DNA of 64,000 nucleotides, taken from [Pantoea] beijingensis. GTDB taxonomy: Bacteria > Pseudomonadota > Gammaproteobacteria > Enterobacterales > Enterobacteriaceae. Position 1 is the first letter of the stretch; the number at the start of each line of letters is the position of its first letter. The stretch is from the NCBI RefSeq assembly GCF_022647505.1, contig NZ_CP071409.1:1798001-1862000 (forward strand). The letters are read 5' to 3'. The position numbers and the translations under genes are program-made. Below are positions 1-9,784 of the stretch, one piece after another. The notes below the pieces were generated by a model. It had not been told where the DNA came from. It saw only the letters and a program-made list of their open reading frames with translations, and searched no databases.

Positions 1-1053
1 GGCAATGCCTTCAATAAACGGTGGTGGCTGATAATGATAACCGGTCGCCATAATCATGCCTGCACTGCGACGGGTATAAGTCTGGTCCTGTTCTTGCTGG
101 TACAGCGATAATTCAAATTCACCATTGGCTAGCGGGCGAATATCGGTGAGCTCAGAATGCGTAAATAGTCTCGCGTTCAGTTTTCCGCTAAGTTGCTTGT
201 TATACATCAGGTCATAAATATCGTTAATCAGACCGCTATTAATACCTTTATAGAGGTTCTTATGCTGCGCATTGATTGCATCGCGTCTGCTGGGGGGCAG
301 GGCGTGGAAATAATCAATCCACTCTGGTGATGTCATTTCCAGCGTCAGTTTGGTGTATTCAAGTGGATAGAAACGCGGTGCACGCGTGATCCAGTTCAGT
401 TGATAGCCAAATTGGTCGATGTCATGAAGCAGATCGTAGTAGATCTCTGCTGCACTCTGTCCACTGCCTAATATGGTAATACTGCTCTTCTGTTGCTGCG
501 CGGCTTTGTGCGATAGATATTCACTGGAATGGGTGATGAACTCTCGATACGGGCGACAGCATGCTGGCATCCAGGCTGTGGGGCCGGTACCTAACACCAG
601 TTTCCGCGCCAGCCAGATCCGGCTTTCACCGCTTTGCGTGGAGCGGCTGCGCACCCGATAGCACTGCAAATTATCGTCATAGCTGACGTAATCCACGCAG
701 GTATTCCAGTACAAATTATTCAATTGCGAGCAGGCCCATTGGCAATACTGGTTATACTCTTTGCGCATCAGGAAAAAATCTTCTCGGATATAAAAAGCAT
801 AGAGTTTCTCTTTCTGCTTCATATAGTTGAGCAAACTATATGGACTGGTCGGATCCGCCAGGGTCACTAAATCTGCCATAAAAGGCGTTTGCAAATGCGC
901 ACTTTCCAGCATCATGCCGGTATGCCAGTCGAAGCCGGGATTTTGATCGAGGAATACGCCGTTAATTTCTTTTATGGGGGCGGTCAGGCAAGCCAGGCCA
1001 AGATTAAAAGGACCAAGGCCGATCCCGATAAAATCATAAATTGTCTCATTCAT
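1..1053 (-). CDS. dfoA: Lysine/cadaverine N-hydroxylase, DfoA-like (3' end cut by window edge)
   Basis: Flavin- and NADPH-dependent N-monooxygenase of the IucD/AlcA/PvdA family. With DfoJ next to it the likely substrate is cadaverine, giving N-hydroxycadaverine for desferrioxamine-type siderophores (inference from the pair). The frame is open from the ATG at 1053 to base 1 (351 codons), so the C-terminus lies outside. Visible motifs: N-terminal FAD site GIGLGPFNLGLA at residues 10-21, an NADPH-site motif ITILGSGQSAAEIYYD in the middle, and an ATGYHY motif near the cut end. GAGGT at 1061-1065, overlapping the dfoJ stop, is the ribosome site. Only 10 bases separate the genes, so they form one operon. 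The acyltransferase/synthetase dfoC would be expected just beyond the left edge. Confidence 0.88.
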   Translation of the reverse strand, partial: MNETIYDFIGIGLGPFNLGLACLTAPIKEINGVFLDQNPGFDWHTGMMLESAHLQTPFMADLVTLADPTSPYSLLNYMKQKEKLYAFYIREDFFLMRKEYNQYCQWACSQLNNLYWNTCVDYVSYDDNLQCYRVRSRSTQSGESRIWLARKLVLGTGPTAWMPACCRPYREFITHSSEYLSHKAAQQQKSSITILGSGQSAAEIYYDLLHDIDQFGYQLNWITRAPRFYPLEYTKLTLEMTSPEWIDYFHALPPSRRDAINAQHKNLYKGINSGLINDIYDLMYNKQLSGKLNARLFTHSELTDIRPLANGEFELSLYQQEQDQTYTRRSAGMIMATGYHYQPPPFIEGIA

Positions 1054-1063
1054 CGCGTTGACC

Positions 1064-2680
1064 TCACTGATTCGCTGCATCTGGAATGGCACGACTTGCC
1101 AGCTCACGCCCGTAATGCACGATTAATGCGATAATATCTTCAAGGTCAGCCGTGGTGGTCGCGGGGTTGAGCAGGGTGAACTTCAGGTACTGCCGACCCT
1201 GTATTCGAGTGCCTGCAACTACGGCGTTACCTGAACGGAACAACGATTTTCTTATGTGGGCATTGATATCATCAACAATCGCATTGCTCCTGCCTGGGTG
1301 TGGTGTAAAGCGAAAAATCTGCGTTGTTAATTCCGGTTGATGCAGAACTTCAATGGCCGGATGAGCCTCCAGCAATTGATGCGCGCGTTGTGCAAGCGCG
1401 ATTAACCTGTCAAAGGTTTCTCCGATTGCATCGGCCCCCATGATGCGTAGGGTCATCCACATTTTTAACGCATCAAACCGTCGGGTGGTTTGAATACTTT
1501 TATTGACCAAATTTGGCGTGCCTTCCTGCTGCGCACTGAGCGGGTTCAGATAATCGGCATGGACTGTAACGTGGCTCAGATGCTGACGGTGGCGAACAAA
1601 GAAAGCGCCACAGCTGACAGTCTGAAAAAAGGATTTGTGATAATCGACGGTGACAGAGTCCGCGAATTCAATCCCCGCAAGGCGGTGTCGGTAGCGGGGG
1701 GAAACCAGTAGGCCGCAGCCGTAAGCGGCATCAACATGCATCCACAATCCATGATGCTGGCAAAGCTTTGCTATTGCCTGGAGCGGGTCAATACTACCGA
1801 AATCTGTTGTGCCGCTAGTTGCAACCACGGCGATGGGAATCAAGCCCTGCTGCAGACAACGCTGGATCTCCGCCTCCAGCTTGATCGGGTCCATCCTGTA
1901 GTGTTCGTCATAATCGATGGAAATGACTGCATCGTAGCCCAGTCCGAGGATAGCCGTGGATTTCTGGATACTGAAATGGCTGAGCGCTGAGGTGAAAATA
2001 CGCCACTTACTGGCTTCTTCCGGTAGGCCCTTTTGTTTAATCAAATAGCCGGGATGATGACGAGCGCACCAGCTATCACGCGCTAATAACATCGCCATTA
2101 AGTTGGATTGTGTGCCACCGCTGGTAAAAATGCCATCGGCAGTGGCCGGGAACCCGATGCGGTTTATCGTCCAGTCAATCACCTTTTGCTCAATTAGCGT
2201 ACCACCTGCGCTTTGATCCCAGGTATCGACTGAGCTGTTTACTGCACTCATAATCTGTTCTGCCAGTAGAGAGGGAAGTACAACAGGGCAGTTGAGATGG
2301 GCGACATATTTAGGATGGTGGAAATAAACGGCATCGCGTAGATAGAGCTGCGCCAGTTCTGCCATGGCCTCTTCGTGACTTTCCAGCGGAGTGTTCAGGT
2401 CTATCGCTGTAAAAGCGGAGGCCAGTTCGTGGGGAAGAATGCCACTAAACGGTTTTTCAACCTGCTGAATGGTGCTGTTAATAAGCGCGAGGGCACGTAG
2501 CGTCTGTTGTGAATAAGCCTCTACTTGCTTATCGTTAAAAAGGAAATTGTCATGTGAATCGCGCGGGTGTGGCTGAGGTATTGAGGCAGCGCATGCCGGT
2601 TGAGAACGAAAAACCATATCCTTTACCTTTTTTGGGACGTAAAAAATCTCGCCGCCATAAACTATGACAGCCTTTGCCAT
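1064..2680 (-). CDS. dfoJ: PLP-dependent lysine decarboxylase of siderophore synthesis, DfoJ-like
   Basis: Group II PLP decarboxylase (DDC/PanP-like fold), probably turning lysine into cadaverine as the first step of desferrioxamine synthesis. The frame has 538 codons. The PLP-lysine motif TVDYHKSFFQ puts the Schiff-base lysine at residue 349, and VDAAYGCGLL carries the aspartate that contacts the PLP nitrogen. Two starts are possible. ATG 2680 has GAGAG nine bases upstream. ATG 2617 (residue 22) has an AAAAAAGG stretch about eight bases upstream and gives 517 aa; residues 1-21 do not look like the family, so 2617 may be the real start. It is the first gene of the operon and sits below a Fur-controlled promoter at 2847-2874. 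Lysine as substrate is inferred from the neighbour. Confidence 0.85.
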   Translation of the reverse strand: MAKAVIVYGGEIFYVPKKVKDMVFRSQPACAASIPQPHPRDSHDNFLFNDKQVEAYSQQTLRALALINSTIQQVEKPFSGILPHELASAFTAIDLNTPLESHEEAMAELAQLYLRDAVYFHHPKYVAHLNCPVVLPSLLAEQIMSAVNSSVDTWDQSAGGTLIEQKVIDWTINRIGFPATADGIFTSGGTQSNLMAMLLARDSWCARHHPGYLIKQKGLPEEASKWRIFTSALSHFSIQKSTAILGLGYDAVISIDYDEHYRMDPIKLEAEIQRCLQQGLIPIAVVATSGTTDFGSIDPLQAIAKLCQHHGLWMHVDAAYGCGLLVSPRYRHRLAGIEFADSVTVDYHKSFFQTVSCGAFFVRHRQHLSHVTVHADYLNPLSAQQEGTPNLVNKSIQTTRRFDALKMWMTLRIMGADAIGETFDRLIALAQRAHQLLEAHPAIEVLHQPELTTQIFRFTPHPGRSNAIVDDINAHIRKSLFRSGNAVVAGTRIQGRQYLKFTLLNPATTTADLEDIIALIVHYGRELASRAIPDAANQ

Positions 2681-2846
2681 CTGATTTTGCTCTCAGATTA
2701 AATATCCTTACTGTTTATGCCTTAGCGTCATGCAATGGGAGATGACGGATAACGCTATTTTTATCTGTTAAACATGGATAACTCTCCATTTCGTGTGGTT
2801 AATCCAGATGATACTGCTAATGGTACGTTGTTTTAATGATAACAAG

Positions 2847-2874
2847 ATTATAAATGATAATCATTATCATTCAA
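2847..2874 (-). promoter_or_regulatory. Promoter of the dfoJ operon with Fur box in its spacer
   Basis: Read on the minus strand, TTGAAT (2869-2874) and a perfect TATAAT (2847-2852) are separated by 16 bases. The bases at 2850-2868 match the 19-base Fur consensus GATAATGATAATCATTATC at 16 of 19 positions and fill the spacer. Repression by Fe-Fur is therefore expected. The implied leader is about 160 bases to ATG 2680 or 220 to ATG 2617. Confidence 0.85.
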
Positions 2875-3068
2875 TATAATTTGTAAGACCAAAAAGTGAT
2901 AAGTTTATTTGATGATATTTATGTGATACATGTCACATAATGAGGGTGGTTAGACTACAGAATCGTGAAAAGAAAAGAGTAAGGCGGGAGGTTGAAGGCT
3001 AGAAAAAGGGCGGAAATTAACATCCGCCCCAGGTTGTTTTTTGTCAGCAATTAATAATAAAGCGAGAA
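2875..3068. other. Intergenic dfoJ/pykA
   Basis: This is the part of the 2681-3068 gap that is not promoter. It is AT-rich upstream of the dfoJ promoter and contains the pykA terminator at 3003-3030. No further gene or RNA is recognised. Confidence 0.5.
3003..3030 (-). terminator. Rho-independent terminator of pykA
   Basis: On the minus strand GGGCGGA and TCCGCCC (3023-3029 and 3008-3014) pair around an eight-base loop and are followed by TTTTT. It lies 40-65 bases after the pykA stop. Confidence 0.85.
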
Positions 3069-4511
3069 TTATTCTACGCGCAATACGCGGCTGGTATTGG
3101 TCGTCCCGCTGGTACTCATGACATCACCTTGAGTGACAACCACCAGATCGCCAGACATCAGGAAACCTTTATCGCGGAGCAGATTAACTGCATCGTGAGC
3201 AGCAGCAACACCATCGTTATTGCTGTCAAAATAAACGGGAGTTACGCCGCGGTAAAGTGCCGTCAGGTTTAATGTGTGTTCAATACGCGACATGGCAAAA
3301 ATTGGCAAGCCGGACGTAATGCGCGAAGTCATCAAAGCAGTTCGCCCGGACTCGGTCATCGTGATGATTGCCGTGACGCCCTGTAAATGGTTTGCGGCAT
3401 ACATTGCCGACATCGCAATGGCTTCTTCGATATTATCGAATTGTACATCAAGCCGGTGTTTGGAAACGTTAATACTGGGGATCTTTTCAGCGCCCAGGCA
3501 CACTTTTGCCATGGCTGAAACCGTCTCAGCAGGATACTGACCAGCCGCTGTCTCTGCTGATAACATTACCGCATCGGTGCCATCAAGTACGGCGTTAGCC
3601 ACGTCCATGACTTCCGCACGCGTTGGCATTGGGTTAGTAATCATCGACTCCATCATTTGCGTGGCGGTGATTACCGCACGATTAAGTTGACGAGCACGAC
3701 GGATCAGCGCTTTTTGAATTCCCACCAGTTCCGGATCGCCAATTTCAACGCCGAGGTCCCCACGCGCCACCATGACTACATCCGATGCGAGAATAATGTC
3801 ATCCATGGCTTCCTGGCTTGCCACGGCTTCCGCACGCTCAACTTTGGAGACGATTTGTGCGTTACATCCGGCTTCCCTGGCCAGACGACGTGCGTAGTTT
3901 AGATCTTCACCACAGCGAGGGAAAGACACGGCGAGGTAATCAACGTCGATCCTGGCTGCAGTAATAATATCTGCCTTATCTTTTTCGGTAAGCGCTTCAG
4001 CTGATAATCCGCCACCAAGTTTATTAATCCCTTTATTGTTCGAAAGTGGACCACCGACGGTGACCTCAGTAAAGACTTTCAGATCCTGAACGTCCAGAAC
4101 CTTCAGTTGCACCCGGCCATCGTCCAGCAGCAGGATATCGCCTGGCACAACATCTTGCGGCAACCCTTTATAATCGATACCAACTTTTTCTTTGTCACCT
4201 TCACCTTTGCCCAGGCTCGCATCTAACAGGAAGCGATCGCCCTGGCTAAGAAAGACTTTACCTTCCTTAAATGTTGATACGCGAATTTTAGGCCCCTGCA
4301 AATCGCCGAGGATAGCCACATGGCGGCCAAGTTTTGCCGAAATTTCACGTACTTTATTCGCACGCAGTTGATGATCTTCGGGCGTGCCGTGAGAGAAGTT
4401 AAGACGTACAACGTTAGCGCCGGCAGCGATGATTTTTTCGAGGTTATTATCACGATCGGTTGCCGGGCCTAAAGTGGTTACAATCTTGGTTCTTCTTAGA
4501 CGTCTTGACAT
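3069..4511 (-). CDS. pykA: Pyruvate kinase II
   Basis: Converts phosphoenolpyruvate and ADP to pyruvate and ATP, the last step of glycolysis and of the Entner-Doudoroff route; cytosolic homotetramer. At 480 aa it has the length of E. coli PykA. The N-terminal [14 protein letters not shown] stretch, the active-site region [21 protein letters not shown] (metal and substrate binding) and ATQMMESM are all intact. The ATG at 4511 has GGAG six bases upstream. It lies downstream of hexR on the same strand with a 189-base gap that probably holds its promoter. HexR controls pyruvate kinase genes in related bacteria, but I could not place a convincing HexR operator here. Confidence 0.97.
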   Translation of the reverse strand: MSRRLRRTKIVTTLGPATDRDNNLEKIIAAGANVVRLNFSHGTPEDHQLRANKVREISAKLGRHVAILGDLQGPKIRVSTFKEGKVFLSQGDRFLLDASLGKGEGDKEKVGIDYKGLPQDVVPGDILLLDDGRVQLKVLDVQDLKVFTEVTVGGPLSNNKGINKLGGGLSAEALTEKDKADIITAARIDVDYLAVSFPRCGEDLNYARRLAREAGCNAQIVSKVERAEAVASQEAMDDIILASDVVMVARGDLGVEIGDPELVGIQKALIRRARQLNRAVITATQMMESMITNPMPTRAEVMDVANAVLDGTDAVMLSAETAAGQYPAETVSAMAKVCLGAEKIPSINVSKHRLDVQFDNIEEAIAMSAMYAANHLQGVTAIITMTESGRTALMTSRITSGLPIFAMSRIEHTLNLTALYRGVTPVYFDSNNDGVAAAHDAVNLLRDKGFLMSGDLVVVTQGDVMSTSGTTNTSRVLRVE

Positions 4512-4700
4512 GGGGGACTCCGTTGACTTTTAAACGTGGTGTTGCTGAAGCAATCACGGGATATTTTACTTTTTTGGCGAACCGCCGTTGTGCCTGCTAC
4601 GCCTTCCCTTTACTGCCTTGCTACAACTCAAGTTACTCGGGTGTTGTTGAATTTATCTGCTGTGCTTGCCACGTATTCTCGCCGTGGCTGCCTGAAAACA

Positions 4701-5564
4701 TCATGGAAAAGGAATGATGACATCCTTATTAAAACGCGACTCTTTCAACGCTTCTTTGACACGCTGCAGGTTATCCCGAAATTTTGGGCCCTGGCGCAGG
4801 GTAAAGCCGGTCGCCAGAGCATCAATTACGGTTAATTGCGCCAGTCGCGAAACCATAGGCATATAGATATCAGTATCCTCTGGAACATCGACAGTCAACG
4901 CCAGCGATGCCTGCAGTGCCAGAGGCGAACCGGGTGAGGTGATTGCCAATACTTGCGCATTATTCTCACGCGCCAGCTGTGCCAGTTCCACGAGGTTTTT
5001 TGTTCGCCCCGTATGAGAAATAAGCACCACGACGTCACCAGCTGAGCTATTGATGCAGCTCATTCGCTGCATCACAATATCATCGGAATAGATGACTGGC
5101 ACATTAAAGCGAAAAAATTTATTCATGCCATCGTGTGCCACTGCCGCCGAGGCACCTAAGCCAAAAAAAGCCAGCTTTTTTGCCTGAATTAACATCTCAA
5201 CAGCGCCGTTGACAGCGTTCATATCCAGATGCTGACGAACGTGGTTGAGACCGGCCATTGCCGATTCAAAAATTTTGCTGGTACAGGAGGCAATGTCGTC
5301 GCCTTCATCTATATTACGGCTAACATAAGGCGTTCCTTTAGCGAGACTTTGCGCCAGCACCAATTTGAAATCAGGGAATCCTTTTGTTCCCAGCCGATGG
5401 CAAAAGCGATTGACGGTCGGTTCACTAACATCTGCGGTGCGTGCCAGAAGGGCAATGCTGCAATGGATAGCAGTTTGAGGTGAGTTGAGTATGGCTTCAG
5501 CGACCTTACGTTCAGATTTACTGAGATGTTCAAGGTGGGACTGCATTTTTTCCAGCATGTTCAT
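4701..5564 (-). CDS. hexR: HexR, RpiR-family regulator of central carbon metabolism
   Basis: Transcription factor that binds 2-keto-3-deoxy-6-phosphogluconate and controls zwf, edd/eda and other central carbon genes. An N-terminal helix-turn-helix (about residues 1-77, with ADVSEPTVNRFCHRLG) is followed by a SIS sugar-phosphate domain (FFGLGASAAVAHD, VVLISHTGRTKN). The frame is open to 5600, but HexR proteins begin MNMLEK, so the ATG at 5564 is chosen (287 aa against 289 in E. coli); its ribosome site is weak. It is divergent from zwf, its classic target, and the effector links it to eda nearby. Confidence 0.93.
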   Translation of the reverse strand: MNMLEKMQSHLEHLSKSERKVAEAILNSPQTAIHCSIALLARTADVSEPTVNRFCHRLGTKGFPDFKLVLAQSLAKGTPYVSRNIDEGDDIASCTSKIFESAMAGLNHVRQHLDMNAVNGAVEMLIQAKKLAFFGLGASAAVAHDGMNKFFRFNVPVIYSDDIVMQRMSCINSSAGDVVVLISHTGRTKNLVELAQLARENNAQVLAITSPGSPLALQASLALTVDVPEDTDIYMPMVSRLAQLTVIDALATGFTLRQGPKFRDNLQRVKEALKESRFNKDVIIPFP

Positions 5565-5971
5565 AGGTCGATGACCACTCATCAATTCTGACGATTTCAT
5601 TCACAGGAGAAATCGATGTCATTTTGTAGAGAATATACCTTGCCGTCGATAAGCTTTGGCAGCATCGGTTAAATGGACCTTTACATTTTTTGCCAGAATT
5701 TGAACTGTGTCTAATTTTCTCCAGTGTAAAAACGGTAACAAAAAAGTTGAACGATTAGGCACAAACTGACTGGCAGAAAAATAAATTCCGCACGTAAATT
5801 AACGCTCAACGTAATATGCCAATAAATCGGGTAAGTTTGCTCTGGTATAACCCGAGTTTGTTTACGCATCATAGCGAAAAGAAGTACATTGTATTGAAAG
5901 AACATGACGATAAAGATCTGGTCGAGTACGGAACCACCAGGCCGGAACTATCCTGCAACGAGGAGATAAAA
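5565..5971. other. Divergent promoter region hexR/zwf
   Basis: 407 bases without a supported gene. The zwf frame stays open upstream to 5816, but the conserved zwf start with AGGAG is at 5972. Both promoters must lie here. I looked for a HexR palindrome of the TGTAAT-ATTACA type and did not find a good one. Confidence 0.4.
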
Positions 5972-7447
5972 ATGGCGGTAACACAAACAGCCCAGGCATG
6001 CGATCTGGTTATTTTCGGCGCTAAGGGCGACCTTGCACGCCGGAAATTGTTGCCTTCCCTGTATCAGTTAGAAAAAGCAGGGCAGATCCATGAAGATTCA
6101 CGCATCATCGGTGTGGGCCGCGCGGACTGGGATAAGGCAGCTTATACCAAAGTGATTCGTGAAGCGCTTGAAACCTTCATGAAAGAGAAGATTGATGAAG
6201 CGCTGTGGGACAAGCTCAGCAGTCGCCTGGATTTTTGTAACCTTGACGTTAATGACATCTCACACTTTCCAAAACTTGGTAAGATGTTAGACCAGAAAAA
6301 ACGTGTAACGATCAACTACTTTGCGATGCCGCCAAGCACATTTGGCGCTATTTGCAAAGGCTTGGGTACAGCAAAGTTAAATGCTAAACCTGCTCGCGTG
6401 GTAATGGAGAAGCCGCTCGGTACTTCACTGGAAACCTCGCGTGAAATCAACGATCAGGTCGGTGAATATTTCGAAGAGTGTCAGGTATTCCGTATTGACC
6501 ACTATCTGGGCAAAGAGACGGTACTGAACCTGCTGGCACTGCGTTTTGCTAACTCTCTGTTTGCTTCAAACTGGGATAATCGCACGATCGATCACGTGCA
6601 GATCACCGTCGCTGAAGAAGTGGGTATCGAAGGCCGCTGGGGTTACTTTGACAAAGCCGGTCAGATGCGTGACATGATTCAAAACCACCTGTTACAAATC
6701 CTGACAATGATCGCGATGTCACCGCCAGCGGATTTGTCTGCCGACCGCATCCGTGATGAAAAGGTAAAAGTGCTGCGTTCGCTGCGCCGTATCGATCACA
6801 CTAACGTGCGGGATAAAACCGTGCGTGGGCAGTATACGGCTGGTTTTGTGCAGGGCAAAAAAGTACCTGGCTATTTAGAAGAGGAAGGGGCGAATAAATC
6901 GTCCAATACGGAGACGTTCGTCTCTATACGCGTTGATATTGACGACTGGCGCTGGGCAGGCGTACCGTTCTATCTGCGTACCGGCAAGCGTTTGCCGACT
7001 AAATGTTCCGAAGTCGTGGTCTATTTTAAGAATCCTGCGCTCAATCTGTTTAAAGAGTCATGGCAGGAACTCCCGCAGAACAAGTTGACGATTCGCCTTC
7101 AGCCGGACGAGGGGGTAGATATTCAAATCCTCAACAAAGTCCCGGGGCTCGATCATAAACACAATTTGCAAACAACCAAACTGGATCTGAGTTACTCGGA
7201 AACGTTCAACCAGTCGCATCTGGCGGACGCCTACGAGCGTTTGCTGCTGGAAACGATGCGCGGTATTCAGGCTCTGTTTGTACGTCGTGATGAAGTGGAA
7301 GAGGCGTGGAAGTGGGTTGACTCCATTATGGATGCCTGGGCTGCTGATAATGAAGCACCGAAACCATATCAGGCGGGCACGTGGGGCCCTGTCGCTTCTG
7401 TCGCGATGATCACGCGTGATGGTCGTTCCTGGAACGAGTTCGAATAA
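5972..7447 (+). CDS. zwf: Glucose-6-phosphate 1-dehydrogenase
   Basis: Oxidises glucose-6-phosphate to 6-phosphogluconolactone with NADP+, the entry to the oxidative pentose phosphate and Entner-Doudoroff routes. The product is 491 aa, as in E. coli. The coenzyme motif [18 protein letters not shown] is near the N-terminus and the active-site motif RIDHYLGKE lies near residue 175-185. The ATG at 5972 is chosen over the open frame back to 5816 because AGGAG sits eight bases upstream and the protein begins MAVTQTAQ as in relatives. It is followed by a strong terminator rather than by edd, so zwf is monocistronic here. Confidence 0.97.
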   Translation: MAVTQTAQACDLVIFGAKGDLARRKLLPSLYQLEKAGQIHEDSRIIGVGRADWDKAAYTKVIREALETFMKEKIDEALWDKLSSRLDFCNLDVNDISHFPKLGKMLDQKKRVTINYFAMPPSTFGAICKGLGTAKLNAKPARVVMEKPLGTSLETSREINDQVGEYFEECQVFRIDHYLGKETVLNLLALRFANSLFASNWDNRTIDHVQITVAEEVGIEGRWGYFDKAGQMRDMIQNHLLQILTMIAMSPPADLSADRIRDEKVKVLRSLRRIDHTNVRDKTVRGQYTAGFVQGKKVPGYLEEEGANKSSNTETFVSIRVDIDDWRWAGVPFYLRTGKRLPTKCSEVVVYFKNPALNLFKESWQELPQNKLTIRLQPDEGVDIQILNKVPGLDHKHNLQTTKLDLSYSETFNQSHLADAYERLLLETMRGIQALFVRRDEVEEAWKWVDSIMDAWAADNEAPKPYQAGTWGPVASVAMITRDGRSWNEFE

Positions 7448-7462
7448 CGATCATGTTTCGTC

Positions 7463-7487
7463 AAAGCCCGCAATTGCGGGCTTTTTT
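7463..7487 (+). terminator. Terminator of zwf
   Basis: AAAGCCCGC and GCGGGCTTT form a perfect stem around AATT, followed by a T run. It ends the zwf transcript 16 bases after the stop. Confidence 0.93.
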
Positions 7488-7512
7488 GTGGCTAAAATGT
7501 ATGCCATATAAA

Positions 7513-7531
7513 AATGAACCATGGTTTTAAA
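7513..7531 (+). promoter_or_regulatory. Possible KdgR operator upstream of eda
   Basis: AATGAACCATGGTTTTAAA resembles the KdgR consensus AATGAAACANYGTTTCATT. The left half and the GTTT core agree, the right half is degenerate, and the centre is the perfect palindrome AACCATGGTT. eda is a known KdgR target in enterobacteria and kdgR is in this window (32700). Confidence 0.4.
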
Positions 7532-7672
7532 AAATTAATTTTTGGCTAAGCGCGCGCCGTGAAAATCCTGTATGGTAGACCTCGACACCCTCTTCCTGAC
7601 GCGCTGGCTGCGTCAATTTCGTCCATGGCAACCATCCGGGAACGTTGTGGGCATGACAGGAGACCAATCCCG

Positions 7673-8314
7673 ATGAAAAACTGGAAAACGAGCGCTGAAA
7701 AGATTTTAACTACCGGACCTGTAGTCCCGGTTATCGTTGTCAATAAACTCGAACATGCGGTACCAATGGCGAAAGCATTGGTGGCCGGTGGTGTCAACGT
7801 GTTGGAAATCACGTTGCGTACACCCGTTGCAATGGATGCATTACGTGCCATCATCAACGCGGTGCCTGAAGCCATCGTCGGCGCTGGAACGGTGCTGAAT
7901 ACGCAGCAGTTGGCTGAAGTAACGGAAGCCGGTGCTCAGTTTGCGATTAGCCCGGGCTTAACTGACCCTCTGTTAAAAGCGGCAATTGAAGGTTCTATTC
8001 CTCTGATCCCGGGTATTAGCACGGTTTCGGAGTTGATGGTTGGGCTGGAATATGGACTGCGCGAATTTAAATTCTTCCCTGCGGAAGCGAATGGTGGGGT
8101 TAAGGCGTTACAGGCAATTGGTGGACCTTTCCCACAGGTAAGATTCTGCCCGACAGGGGGGATTTCACCCAGCAACTACCGTGATTATCTGGCGTTGAAA
8201 AGCGTACTCTGTATTGGCGGTTCGTGGCTGGTACCCACTGATGCGTTGGAATCTGGCGATTACGAGCGTATAACCCAACTGGCGCGGGAAGCCATTGCTG
8301 GCGCGGTAGTTTAG
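7673..8314 (+). CDS. eda: KDPG/KHG aldolase
   Basis: Cleaves 2-keto-3-deoxy-6-phosphogluconate to pyruvate and glyceraldehyde-3-phosphate, and also acts on 4-hydroxy-2-oxoglutarate. The product is 213 aa, as in E. coli. Catalytic residues are in place: Glu45 (LEITLRT) and Schiff-base Lys133 (EFKFFPAE). The start is ATG 7673, preceded by ACAGGAGACC; the frame is open to 7559 but the conserved start is MKNW. edd, which lies directly upstream in E. coli, is missing, so without an edd elsewhere the enzyme would mainly serve hexuronate/pectin-derived KDG, in keeping with a KdgR-like site upstream. Confidence 0.97.
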   Translation: MKNWKTSAEKILTTGPVVPVIVVNKLEHAVPMAKALVAGGVNVLEITLRTPVAMDALRAIINAVPEAIVGAGTVLNTQQLAEVTEAGAQFAISPGLTDPLLKAAIEGSIPLIPGISTVSELMVGLEYGLREFKFFPAEANGGVKALQAIGGPFPQVRFCPTGGISPSNYRDYLALKSVLCIGGSWLVPTDALESGDYERITQLAREAIAGAVV

Positions 8315-8340
8315 CGGCAACGGTCGGTCATTTCGTGTGA

Positions 8341-8374
8341 CCTGGCGGGTTCGGAAAGCGCCGAGCCCGCCAGG
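8341..8374. terminator. Long stem-loop between convergent eda and purT
   Basis: CCTGGCGGGTTCGG pairs with CCGAGCCCGCCAGG around a six-base loop: a 14-base-pair stem with one wobble. Neither side has a T run. It probably stops or protects the 3' ends of both convergent transcripts. Confidence 0.6.
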
Positions 8375-8417
8375 GCGCATTTGTGTGTTAGCGGTAAACG
8401 ATTTTCCCTGACGGGGG

Positions 8418-9596
8418 TTAACCCGTAACCTGAACACCGGTAGCACACGTAATGGCGCGCTGCACTGCCTCATCAATATTATCACCCGTGGCAAGCGCCA
8501 CGCCCATTCGGCGCGTACCATCAATTTCAGGCTTACCGAACAGCCGCAGTTGCAAACCAGCACCCAGCACGTCAGCTACACCGCTAAAGCAAACATTATC
8601 GCTTGTCAGTTCGGGTAAAATAACGGCGGAGGCAGCAGGGCCATACTGACGGATGCCGCCGACCGGTAAACCAAGGAAAGCCCGCACATGTAACGCAAAC
8701 TCAGAAAGATCCTGAGAAATTAGCGTTACCATACCGGTATCATGCGGCCGCGGTGAGACTTCGCTGAATATGACGTCTTCCCCGCAAACAAATAACTCAA
8801 CACCAAAAAGGCCATGACCACCCAAGGCAGTAACGACTTTTTCAGCAATCGCCTGGGCACGCTGGAGGGCAACTTCACTCATGGCCTGGGGCTGCCAGGA
8901 TTCACGATAATCACCGTCCTCCTGACGATGTCCGATCGGCGCACAAAAATGAATGCCATCAACCGCACTGATGGTTAGCAGAGTGATCTCAAAATCAAAC
9001 TTCACAACGCCCTCAACAATGACGCGGCCCGCACCAGCACGGCCACCCTGTTGCGCGTATTCCCAGGCATTGTCGAGTTGTGCTGCGTCACGAATAAAGC
9101 TTTGCCCTTTGCCGGATGAACTCATTACTGGCTTAACGATACACGGAAAGCCAATGTCATGGGCTGCCTGTTCAAAAGCGGCCTGATTGTCGGCAAAACG
9201 ATAGCGGGAGGTTGGCAGCGCTAACTCTTCGGCGGCCAGGCGTCGGATTCCTTCGCGATTCATGGTCAGGCGTGCCGCCCGTGCGGTTGGCACGACATGT
9301 TGTCCCTGCTGTTCAAGTTGAACCAGCATATCCGTGGCAATCGCTTCGATTTCGGGAACGATATAATCGGGCTTCTCAAGTGCGACCAGGTCTTTAAGCG
9401 CTGCACCATCCAGCATATTGATAACATGGCTACGATGAGCAACATGCATTGCCGGAGCACCAGCATAGCGATCGACAGCGATAACCTCAACGCCCAGGCG
9501 CTGACATTCAATCGCGACTTCCTTACCGAGTTCACCTGAACCTAAAAGCATTACGCGGGTTGCGGCAGGGCGCAGCGCGGTTCCAAGAATCGACAT
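8418..9596 (-). CDS. purT: Formate-dependent GAR transformylase 2
   Basis: ATP-grasp enzyme that makes formyl-GAR from glycinamide ribonucleotide, formate and ATP in purine synthesis. At 392 aa it equals E. coli PurT in length, with the N-terminal [15 protein letters not shown], the ATP-grasp stretch [17 protein letters not shown] and the metal-binding region [15 protein letters not shown]. It is transcribed alone from a promoter with a PurR box at 9637-9652, as in E. coli. It is convergent with eda. Confidence 0.97.
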   Translation of the reverse strand: MSILGTALRPAATRVMLLGSGELGKEVAIECQRLGVEVIAVDRYAGAPAMHVAHRSHVINMLDGAALKDLVALEKPDYIVPEIEAIATDMLVQLEQQGQHVVPTARAARLTMNREGIRRLAAEELALPTSRYRFADNQAAFEQAAHDIGFPCIVKPVMSSSGKGQSFIRDAAQLDNAWEYAQQGGRAGAGRVIVEGVVKFDFEITLLTISAVDGIHFCAPIGHRQEDGDYRESWQPQAMSEVALQRAQAIAEKVVTALGGHGLFGVELFVCGEDVIFSEVSPRPHDTGMVTLISQDLSEFALHVRAFLGLPVGGIRQYGPAASAVILPELTSDNVCFSGVADVLGAGLQLRLFGKPEIDGTRRMGVALATGDNIDEAVQRAITCATGVQVTG

Positions 9597-9629
9597 AATA
9601 CCACCTGAAGGGATGAAAAAATCGCGCGC

Positions 9630-9658
9630 AGTATATACGAAAACGATTGCGTACGCAT
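9630..9658 (-). promoter_or_regulatory. purT promoter with PurR operator
   Basis: 9637-9652 reads ACGAAAACGATTGCGT, 14 of 16 matches to the PurR consensus ACGCAAACGTTTGCGT. On the minus strand TATACT (9630-9635) is the -10, and the operator fills the 17-base spacer up to a weak -35 at 9653-9658. Purine-responsive repression is expected. Confidence 0.85.
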
Positions 9659-9784
9659 TAGCTTTACCGTGCAGCAGGCAACTGATGCCGCCGGTACAAT
9701 CTTTGTAAATAACCTTTCGCTTCGATAGACCCCAAAAGCTGGCAATGCGGTAGTGGGCATCACGCGACCATCCGGGTTTTGTTA

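Noticed and set aside
4460..4835. Plus-strand frames of 85 and 99 codons across the pykA-hexR gap
   Set aside because: They overlap the starts and ends of conserved minus-strand genes and resemble nothing known.
5600..5971. HexR operator in the hexR/zwf region
   Set aside because: TGTAGAGAATATAC and ACATTGTATT were looked at; neither forms the expected palindrome well enough to report.
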